Assembly (NCBI GenBank): GCA_018432315.1
Contig: JAHDLB010000021.1
Coordinates: 62,001-126,000 of the forward strand
Source: Anaerolineae bacterium
GTDB lineage: Bacteria; Chloroflexota; Anaerolineae; Aggregatilineales; Aggregatilineaceae
Direction of reading: 5' to 3'
DNA: 64,000 nt
Part shown: in pieces, positions 58,511 to 64,000 of the stretch
Position numbering within the stretch: the stretch's first letter is position 1
Layout of the letters: every line of letters starts with the position of its first letter
Made by a program: the position numbers and the translations under genes
Notes under the pieces: model-generated
What the model was told of the DNA's origin: nothing
Seen by the model: the letters and a program-made list of their open reading frames with translations, nothing else
Databases searched by the model: none

Positions 58511-59688
58511 TGCGCGAAGCGGTCATCGTCGCTATGTCGCGCACGGCAGTAGGCCGTGCCAAGAAAGGCACCACGCGCACCACGCGCCCCGAGGCGCTGG
58601 TGACGGCGGTCATCCGCGCCGTTCTCGACCAGACGGCGGGCAAGCTCGATCCCGCCGCGATCGACGACGTGATCCTGGGCTGTGCCATGCCCGAGGGTCC
58701 CCAGGGCCTGAACCTGGCGCGGGCGGTGGCGCTCCAGGCCGGGCTGCCGGTCCACGTGCCGGGCCAGACCGTCAACCGCTTCTGTTCGAGCGGGCTGCAA
58801 ACCATCGCCACCGCCGCCGAGCGGATCATCGCCAATGGCGCGGACATCATCATCGCCGGGGGCGTCGAGACGATGAGCCTCGTCCCCATGACCGGCTTTC
58901 GCATCAGCCCGTACCTGGAGGCGGTCGAGCATCAGCCGGAGATCTACATGGGCATGGGGCTGACCGCCGAGCGCGTCGCCGAGCAGTACGGCATCGCCCG
59001 CGAAGACCAGGACATCTTCGCCTATCACAGCCACCAGAAAGCCGCCGCTGCCGCCGACAGCGGCAAGTTCGCCGAGGAGATCGCGCCGGTGACGTTCGAC
59101 GAGGTGCGGCTGGTGGATGGGCAGCGCCACGTCGAGGCGATCACCTTCGACCAGGACGAGCATCTTCGCCGCGACACGACCGTCGAGGCGCTCGCCAAGC
59201 TGCGCCCGGTCTTCAAGCAGAACGGCACCGTCACGCCGGGCAACGCCAGCCCGCTCAGCGACGGCGCCGCCGCCGTGATCGTGATGGAAGCGGGCACCGC
59301 GGCCCGCCTGGGCCTGACGCCGGTCGCGCGGTTCGTGGGGTTCGACGTGGCGGGCGTCCCGCCGGAGATCATGGGGATCGGGCCGGTCGCCGCCGTGCCG
59401 CGCGTGCTCAAGCGGGCCGGGCTGTCGCTCGACGACATGGACGTGATCGAGCTGAACGAAGCGTTCGCGGCGCAGTCGCTGGCCGTGATCCGCGAGCTGG
59501 GGCTGAATACCGAGATCGTCAACGTCAACGGCGGCGCGATCGCGCTGGGGCACCCGCTGGGCTGTACCGGGGCCAAGCTGGCCGTCCAACTGCTGCACGA
59601 GCTGCGCCGCCGCCAGCAGCGCTATGGCATGGTGACGATGTGCATCGGCGGCGGCCAGGGCGCGGCGGGCATCTTCGAGCGCGTGTGA
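58510..59688 (+). CDS. fadA: Acetyl-CoA acyltransferase (thiolase, FadA type)
   Basis: A 392-residue thiolase. The nucleophile Cys lies in TVNRFCSSGLQ, the second His/Cys motifs in GGAIALGHPLGCTGAK and TMCIGGGQGAAG, and NEAFAAQ completes the family signature. It cleaves 3-ketoacyl-CoA with CoA to acetyl-CoA and a shortened acyl-CoA. It works with the FadN-like enzyme of the same apparent operon, the two genes being separated by the giant kinase. The start ATG 58510 is part of the kinase stop codon (TGATG), with GGAGGA upstream. The hydrolase gene follows after 8 bp. Confidence 0.95.
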   Translation: MREAVIVAMSRTAVGRAKKGTTRTTRPEALVTAVIRAVLDQTAGKLDPAAIDDVILGCAMPEGPQGLNLARAVALQAGLPVHVPGQTVNRFCSSGLQTIATAAERIIANGADIIIAGGVETMSLVPMTGFRISPYLEAVEHQPEIYMGMGLTAERVAEQYGIAREDQDIFAYHSHQKAAAAADSGKFAEEIAPVTFDEVRLVDGQRHVEAITFDQDEHLRRDTTVEALAKLRPVFKQNGTVTPGNASPLSDGAAAVIVMEAGTAARLGLTPVARFVGFDVAGVPPEIMGIGPVAAVPRVLKRAGLSLDDMDVIELNEAFAAQSLAVIRELGLNTEIVNVNGGAIALGHPLGCTGAKLAVQLLHELRRRQQRYGMVTMCIGGGQGAAGIFERV

Positions 59689-59696
59689 GACCGGCC

Positions 59697-60656
59697 ATGA
59701 AATCACTCAACGTCCTCATCGTACACGGCATCGGCTGGGGCGGGCGCGATACCGGCTACGCGCGCCCCTTACAGGACGGCATCCGGCGCGGCTTCGATCA
59801 GGCGATCCGCCAGTTGCGCCTGCGCGACGTCGACGGGCGGGCGGCCAGGTCCCGGCACGCGCTGCGCTTCGAGGCTGCGCTGTGGGACGCGGTCACCCAG
59901 AAACCTCAGGACGCGCTGCTGCGCGTGATGTTCGGGCGAACCGGCCTGTTCGGGCGGCTCAAGCTGACGATCACCTTCCGGCGCAACCTGGTCGCGCTGT
60001 TGGGCGACGTGATCGCCTACGAGTGCGACCCCAACAACGCCGTCTACCAGGCGATTCACCGCGAGGTCGAGCGGGCGGTGGACCGGCTCAGCGAGGCGAG
60101 CGCGCCGGAACGGGGCGCGGGCGACCCCGCGCCGCTGACCATCGTCGGGCACAGCCTGGGCAGCGTGATCGCCTCGGATTACGTGTGGGACCACACGCGG
60201 CGCGGCGCGCAGCCGCACGTCCTGCCGGAAGCCGGCCTGTCGCTGGTCAACTTCGTGGCGATGGGCTCGCCGATGGCGCTCTACAGCCTGCGCAACAACG
60301 CCTACGGCCAGCGTTCCAGCATCACCGAAGCGCTGGACAGCCCGATCACCGTCGAGCCGGACGGCGGGCTGTGGCTCAACCTGTTCGACCCGCAGGACCC
60401 GATCGCGTTCCCACTGGAGCCGATCGAGTCCTACCGGGCGGCGGGCGTGATCGACCGGGCCGTGGGGGCGGGCAACTGGCTCACCGGCTGGAACCTGCTC
60501 AGCCACACGGGCTACTGGCGCTGCGAGGAAGCGGGGCGGCTGGTGGGCCGCAAGCTGGCGCTGGACTGGGCCCGCGCGAACAGCCCGCGCTTCGCCGAGC
60601 GGGACTACGAGCGCGCGCTGGCCGCCTATCGCAAAGAGCTGCGCCGCAAGCCGTAA
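59697..60656 (+). CDS. Alpha/beta-hydrolase-fold protein
   Basis: A 319-residue cytosolic protein. NVLIVHGIGWGG gives the oxyanion strand, and LTIVGHSLGSVIASDYVW carries the nucleophile Ser of the G-x-S-x-G elbow (GHSLGS). An Asp in LFDPQDPIAF and a His in LLSHTGYW could complete the triad. The family may be esterase/lipase-like; the substrate is unknown. ATG 59697 is 8 bp after the thiolase stop, so it is likely co-transcribed with the fatty-acid oxidation genes, which fits a role in acyl-ester hydrolysis. Confidence 0.8.
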   Translation: MKSLNVLIVHGIGWGGRDTGYARPLQDGIRRGFDQAIRQLRLRDVDGRAARSRHALRFEAALWDAVTQKPQDALLRVMFGRTGLFGRLKLTITFRRNLVALLGDVIAYECDPNNAVYQAIHREVERAVDRLSEASAPERGAGDPAPLTIVGHSLGSVIASDYVWDHTRRGAQPHVLPEAGLSLVNFVAMGSPMALYSLRNNAYGQRSSITEALDSPITVEPDGGLWLNLFDPQDPIAFPLEPIESYRAAGVIDRAVGAGNWLTGWNLLSHTGYWRCEEAGRLVGRKLALDWARANSPRFAERDYERALAAYRKELRRKP

Positions 60657-60683
60657 AAAAGGCACCGCCCCGGTGTGGGGCGG
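60655..60683 (-). terminator. Terminator of the MFS gene (minus strand)
   Basis: Minus-strand CCGCCCC-ACACC-GGGGCGG followed by TGCC and six T residues (plus-strand A run 60655-60660). The convergent plus-strand hydrolase ends at 60656 and can use the same stem. Confidence 0.7.
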
Positions 60684-60691
60684 CGGCGGGG

Positions 60692-61957
60692 CTATTTTAG
60701 GCCGCGGACCGAGAAGGCCCGGCGCTGGCGGGTGGGCCGCCCGAACAGGTCGAGCGGGGTCAGCAGCGCCGCGATCACGCGCAGGCCGGTGCCGATCAAC
60801 AGCACCGCCGTCAGGTCGATCGCGCTGCTGGCGAGTTGGCTGCCCACCATCGGCCCGATGAAGATCGACAGCATCACGATCTGGTTGTAGAGCGTCGAGT
60901 AGGGCGTCAGGCTGTCGGCGGGCGTGCTCTCGCTGAAGAAGGCGAACAGGCTGATCGCCGCCACCGTCCAGCCCGCGCCGGACAGCGCCGAGGCGATCAG
61001 CGTGACCGGCAGGTAGGGGGTCAGCGCCAGGACGAGGCTCGACACGGCGGTGACGAACATGCCCGCCGCGATGGTGGGCCGGGTGCCGATCCGCCGCACG
61101 ATCTGGTTCGTGAAGGCGGCCATGATGGCGGCGGCGGCCAGCTCGGCCACGGCGAAGATCGACATGAACCCCTCGTCCGCGCCCAGCCCGTTGACCAGGT
61201 GCAGCGGGATGATCGGCGCCAGCGTGAAGAACGAGATGTGCATGATCATAGAGATGAACGCCACGCGCTGGAAGTCCGGCGATTTCCACGGCTTGACGGA
61301 CGCCACCGCGCCCGGCTCCACGGGGAGCGGCTCCGGCGCCAGCGCCTGGATACGCTGCACGTTCAGGTAGCTCATCAGCGAGAAGGCGAACGCCGCCAGG
61401 AACATCACCTGGTAGTTGAGCGGGAAGGCCACCTCTTCGAGCCACACGCCAAAGGCCAGCGTCGCCGCGCCCACCGTCACGTTGAAGATCAGCGACCGGC
61501 GGCTCATCAAGGCGGTGAGGCGGGTGTTCTCGACGCTCTCGCGCAGCATCACCAGGAACAGCACCGACGAGATGCCCTGCGGGATGGCCGGCAGCGACAC
61601 CGCCAGGATCAACCATAGCGGCTGCAACGGCGCCGGCAGAAACGGCGTGAAGACCGGCAGCAGGAACATCAGGCGGTAGCCCAGGCTCGGCCAGAGAACC
61701 GCCTGGACGGTCGTCGCGTGGCGGCGGCGCCACCATGCCGACAGCCCGGACGTTGCCAGGGCGATGATCGCGGGCAGCGCCGCCAGCCAGCCGAGCAGCA
61801 TGGGGCTGGCATCGAGCCGGATGGCGTACACCGAGAGAAACCGCGACGTGGCCGGGACGGCGAGTCCGAACCAGGCAATGTCAAGAACCAGGTGATGGAA
61901 GTTACGCTCTGCCTGTTCGGTAGTGGTCAGTGATGATGATTCGTCTGTGTTGTCCAT
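60692..61957 (-). CDS. Major facilitator superfamily transporter
   Basis: A 421-residue membrane protein with about 12 predicted helices in two halves split by a cytoplasmic loop (ALAPEPLPVEPGAVASVKPWKSPDF). Typical features are RFLSVYAIRLDASPMLLGWLAA near helix 1-2 and R-rich loops (WWRRRHA, RRIGTRP). It exchanges a small solute or exports a drug-like compound; no substrate-specific motif was recognised. The start ATG 61957 (MDNTDESSS) follows a leader with a terminator-like hairpin at 62016-62036 and a promoter with a perfect TTGACA. Confidence 0.85.
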   Translation of the reverse strand: MDNTDESSSLTTTEQAERNFHHLVLDIAWFGLAVPATSRFLSVYAIRLDASPMLLGWLAALPAIIALATSGLSAWWRRRHATTVQAVLWPSLGYRLMFLLPVFTPFLPAPLQPLWLILAVSLPAIPQGISSVLFLVMLRESVENTRLTALMSRRSLIFNVTVGAATLAFGVWLEEVAFPLNYQVMFLAAFAFSLMSYLNVQRIQALAPEPLPVEPGAVASVKPWKSPDFQRVAFISMIMHISFFTLAPIIPLHLVNGLGADEGFMSIFAVAELAAAAIMAAFTNQIVRRIGTRPTIAAGMFVTAVSSLVLALTPYLPVTLIASALSGAGWTVAAISLFAFFSESTPADSLTPYSTLYNQIVMLSIFIGPMVGSQLASSAIDLTAVLLIGTGLRVIAALLTPLDLFGRPTRQRRAFSVRGLK

Positions 61958-62012
61958 CTTTATGAAGTTCCGTCGCCCTGTGGCGTCTGATCAATCGGAC
62001 CTCATAAAAAAT

Positions 62013-62036
62013 AAAAAACCCTCGCCTGGTGGGTTT
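62013..62036 (-). promoter_or_regulatory. Possible attenuator in the MFS leader
   Basis: Minus strand AAACCC (62031-62036 on plus) and GGGTTT (62016-62021) pair around 9 nt and are followed by a T-rich run of TTTTTATTTTTT type. It lies between a promoter and the MFS start, so a transcript would meet it before coding begins. Confidence 0.5.
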
Positions 62037-62069
62037 GTCGTGGCAGATATTATTATGTGTCGGTTCACT

Positions 62070-62098
62070 CATAATGATCAGGCCACTTTTCAAAACTG
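62070..62098 (-). promoter_or_regulatory. Likely promoter of the MFS leader transcript
   Basis: A perfect minus-strand TTGACA, complementary to plus-strand TGTCAA at about 62097-62102, with GATCAT 17 bp downstream. Coordinates are approximate to a few bases. Transcription would run toward the hairpin at 62013-62036. Confidence 0.4.
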
Positions 62099-62209
62099 TC
62101 AAGATACAAATATTGGGGTGTGGGAGAATGTCGCGGGCAGCGGTGCGGCCTTTTTCGTGCCGGGTATGTTACATTTGAGATAGACCGATCTAATCCAACG
62201 GAATCGCCT

Positions 62210-63565
62210 ATGGCCCGGAGTACCCCGTCCATCCAACGACCGCCGTTCATCGCCGCGCCGCTGGCCGCCGCCCGGCGCCTGAGTCGCTGGGCGTGGAAGG
62301 CGGTGGTGCGGCTCGCCCTGCTGATCGTCCTGCTGGCGCTGCTGGGCGATGGCCGGATCCGCGACACGTCGCTGCGCGCCCAGGTAACGGCGCTGGCCCG
62401 CCCGCACCTGTTCGATTACGTCGGCTGGGAGATCGACGCGCTGTGGGCCAAAGCGCGCGAGGCGCTGTTGGGCGCGGGTCCATACCTGGACGAAGACGAG
62501 GCGCGCGCCCAGGTGGTGGACTATTTCGCCCTGCTGGACCAGGCGCGGCAGATCGAAGCCGGGATCGAGGCGGTCTACACCGATCCGGCAGTCGACGACC
62601 CCGCCGCCGAGGCATCCGCCTTGAGCGCGGAGCGCGACGCCCTGCGCGCTCGACTGGCCGAGCGCCAGCCGCTGGTCGAGAGCATCCTCGAAAGCCAGGT
62701 GTCCGCCGTGCTGGCCGATGAGGGATTCGGGCTGTTGGGGCAGGTGCTGCCGCCGGTATCGATGCACGTGACGCCGGTGCCGACGCTGCTGGTCGTCTCC
62801 CCGCGCGACCGGATCGAGTTCGCCGTCGATCTCAACCTGGACGCGCTGCCGGTTGACGAGCGCGAGGCGCTGGAGGCGCGGATCGACCGCGAGCTGGGCG
62901 TGTCGTCGCTGGTCGTGCCGCTGGGCGGGCTGAGCATGTATCCCAGCATGGTCGTCGAGACGGCGAGCATCGCCCGCGCCGTCGAGGTGACGGCTCACGA
63001 GTGGGCGCACCACTACCTGTTCTTCTATCCGTTGGGCTGGGAATACACGCGGCAGGCCGAGACGCGCATCCTCAACGAGACGGCGGCGACGTTCTTTGGC
63101 CGCGAGGTCGCGCTCAAGGTAATGGCGCGCTATTACCCGGACGTCCCCCCGCCCGTCTACCCGTCCTTCCGCGCGCCGCCCGCCCCGCCCGCCGGCGACG
63201 AGTCCCCCTCGCGCGACTCGGACGCGCCGGGGCCGTTCGACTACGCCCAGGAGCTGAACCTGACGCGCGTCCAGGTCGATTTTCTGCTGGGGCAGGGCAT
63301 GGTCGAGGCGGCGGAGACGGTCATGGAATACCGGCGGCGCGAATTCGTGCGCCACGGCTACGCGATCCGCAAGCTCAACCAGGCGTATTTCGCGTTCTAC
63401 GGCGGCTATCAGGGCGAGCCCGGCGCGGGCGGCGCGGACCCGATCGGGCCGGGGCTGGAAGAACTGCGCGCCCTCAGCCCGGACCTGCGCGCCTGGATGG
63501 GCACCGTCCGCGCGATCACCACCCGCGCCGAGCTGCTGGCCGCGCTGGACGCGGCGCGCGGCTGA
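62210..63565 (+). CDS. Membrane-anchored HEWAHH metalloprotease-like protein
   Basis: A 451-residue protein. One N-terminal membrane helix (AVVRLALLIVLLALLG) is followed by a helical region (residues 60-180), an alpha/beta part and the zincin motif HEWAHHY (first His at residue 263), in a stretch VTAHEWAHHYLFFYPLGW. An RILNETAATFFG stretch with conserved Glu follows. The H-E-x-x-H pattern indicates a zinc-dependent peptidase, and the Glu in NETA could be the third ligand. The end contains QAYFAFYGGYQGEPGAGG, also repetitive in aromatic and Gly residues. No named family was recognised. ATG 62210 is chosen as the first Met before the helix; upstream in-frame codons are non-coding-like. Confidence 0.75.
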   Translation: MARSTPSIQRPPFIAAPLAAARRLSRWAWKAVVRLALLIVLLALLGDGRIRDTSLRAQVTALARPHLFDYVGWEIDALWAKAREALLGAGPYLDEDEARAQVVDYFALLDQARQIEAGIEAVYTDPAVDDPAAEASALSAERDALRARLAERQPLVESILESQVSAVLADEGFGLLGQVLPPVSMHVTPVPTLLVVSPRDRIEFAVDLNLDALPVDEREALEARIDRELGVSSLVVPLGGLSMYPSMVVETASIARAVEVTAHEWAHHYLFFYPLGWEYTRQAETRILNETAATFFGREVALKVMARYYPDVPPPVYPSFRAPPAPPAGDESPSRDSDAPGPFDYAQELNLTRVQVDFLLGQGMVEAAETVMEYRRREFVRHGYAIRKLNQAYFAFYGGYQGEPGAGGADPIGPGLEELRALSPDLRAWMGTVRAITTRAELLAALDAARG

Positions 63566-63575
63566 GCCAACGCAA

Positions 63576-63599
63576 ACGCCCGGCAGGCCAACCGGGCGT
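63576..63599. terminator. Hairpin between convergent genes
   Basis: ACGCCCGG (63576-63583) and CCGGGCGT (63592-63599) pair around 8 nt, 10 bp after the metalloprotease stop and 36 bp from the stop of the convergent M20 gene. T tracts are poor, so it is a moderate terminator for both. Confidence 0.5.
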
Positions 63600-63634
63600 C
63601 GCTCGTTTCATCGCAGAACGGGGCAACAGCGCCG

Positions 63635-64000
63635 TTACACCGCGTCCATGTCCCAATCGCACAACAGTTTGGCGACCAGGGCCGCCCGGCGCGGCAGCGT
63701 GCGGATCGCCACCTGCTCGTGGACCGCGTGCATGCCCACGCCGCCCGCCCCCAGGCCGTCCAGCGTGGGGATGCCCATCGCGGCGGTGAAGTTGCCGTCG
63801 CTGGCGCCGCCGCTGCCGTCCTCGCGCAGCTCCAGGCCCAGCGTCGCGGCGATGGCCTGTGCGTGGCGCGTGGCGCGGACCATCTGCTCGTTGAACTCCA
63901 TCGGCCCGCGGTCGATCCCGCCCTCGACGATCACATCCGCGCCGGGCAGGACGGGCGTCAGATGCTGGATGGCATCGTCCACGCGCCGCGCCTCCGCCGC
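63635..64000 (-). CDS. M20-family metallopeptidase, C-terminal part (cut by window edge)
   Basis: About 120 residues of an M20/M28-like amidohydrolase or carboxypeptidase end. The pattern GSGGASDGNFTAAMGIPTLDGLGAGGVGMHAVHEQV is the family's C-terminal metal and substrate region (SDGN and the final His), with LPRRAALVAKLL closing the fold. The frame continues to the right edge with no start in view, so the N-terminal part lies beyond the window. It probably hydrolyses N-acyl amino acids or peptides. It is convergent with the metalloprotease gene. Confidence 0.85.
   Translation of the reverse strand, partial: AAEARRVDDAIQHLTPVLPGADVIVEGGIDRGPMEFNEQMVRATRHAQAIAATLGLELREDGSGGASDGNFTAAMGIPTLDGLGAGGVGMHAVHEQVAIRTLPRRAALVAKLLCDWDMDAV

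Noticed and set aside
1-64000. CRISPR arrays, insertion sequences or prophage genes
   Set aside because: No regularly spaced repeats, transposase, integrase or structural phage genes were seen in either strand.

Overview
The window looks like a high-GC chromosome segment from a member of the Chloroflexota, most likely an Anaerolineae-type lineage. The pointers are lipoproteins and binding proteins with threonine/proline/acidic linkers behind the lipobox or anchor, very large cytosolic multi-GAF histidine kinases, a system I (Ccm) cytochrome c maturation cluster, and DUF309, DUF1028 and DUF3891 genes. This placement is inference from gene content; no rRNA is present to confirm it. No CRISPR array, transposase, integrase or phage gene is visible. 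The base composition is uniformly GC-rich except for a clearly more AT-rich stretch at about 17.0-20.7 kb.

Layout. 0.1-3.3 kb: a saccharopine-dehydrogenase-like oxidoreductase, convergent with a membrane-bound UDP-sugar 4,6-dehydratase. 3.5-11.7 kb: one minus-strand sugar operon, lacI / beta-phosphoglucomutase-GH65 phosphorylase fusion / solute-binding protein / two permeases / DUF624 protein. It has a near-consensus promoter, a 16-bp palindromic operator, an exact second copy of that operator inside the fusion gene, a 12-bp hairpin after the binding-protein gene, and an intrinsic terminator. The logic is import of an oligosaccharide, phosphorolysis to beta-glucose 1-phosphate and direct conversion to glucose 6-phosphate. 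11.8-21.9 kb: a plus-strand surface-polysaccharide cluster (Wzy/ligase-TPR, priming phosphotransferase, WecG/TagA transferase, flippase, FkbM methyltransferase, glycosyltransferases, second methyltransferase).

21.9-27 kb: tRNA-CAU and tRNA-Gly (minus strand, one promoter), secG, a peptide-type binding protein with an acidic insertion, tRNA-Leu(CAG), an FtsB/DivIC-like protein, DUF1028 and a pseudo-receiver-DUF309 protein. 27-31.5 kb: two secreted proteins on the minus strand, then DUF3891 plus a LuxR-type regulator. 31.8-40.1 kb: ccmF-ccmH-ccmG-(CcmI-like)-(cytochrome c lipoprotein)-ccmA-ccmB-ccmC-ccmD, with no ccmE, preceded by a leader that can fold.

40.1-50.5 kb: a beta-CASP nuclease, RNase D-like protein and CorA (minus), a solitary Flp pilin with its own promoter and terminator, a lipoprotein, a TlpA thioredoxin, a DUF6951-like protein, a GNAT acetyltransferase, a PMT-like glycosyltransferase, rimO and rpmJ. 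50.6-60.7 kb: an apparent beta-oxidation operon, fadN-type multienzyme / giant seven-GAF histidine kinase / thiolase / alpha-beta hydrolase. In it the kinase stop codon overlaps the thiolase start, and the kinase has GAF modules repeating at exactly 507-bp spacing. 60.7-64 kb: an MFS transporter behind a possible attenuator, an HEWAHH-motif membrane metalloprotease of unknown family, and the C-terminal end of an M20 peptidase cut by the window edge.

The observations most worth following are the repeated LacI operator, the kinase embedded in the fatty-acid operon, and the ccm cluster without ccmE but with a duplicated CcmI-like helical motif.
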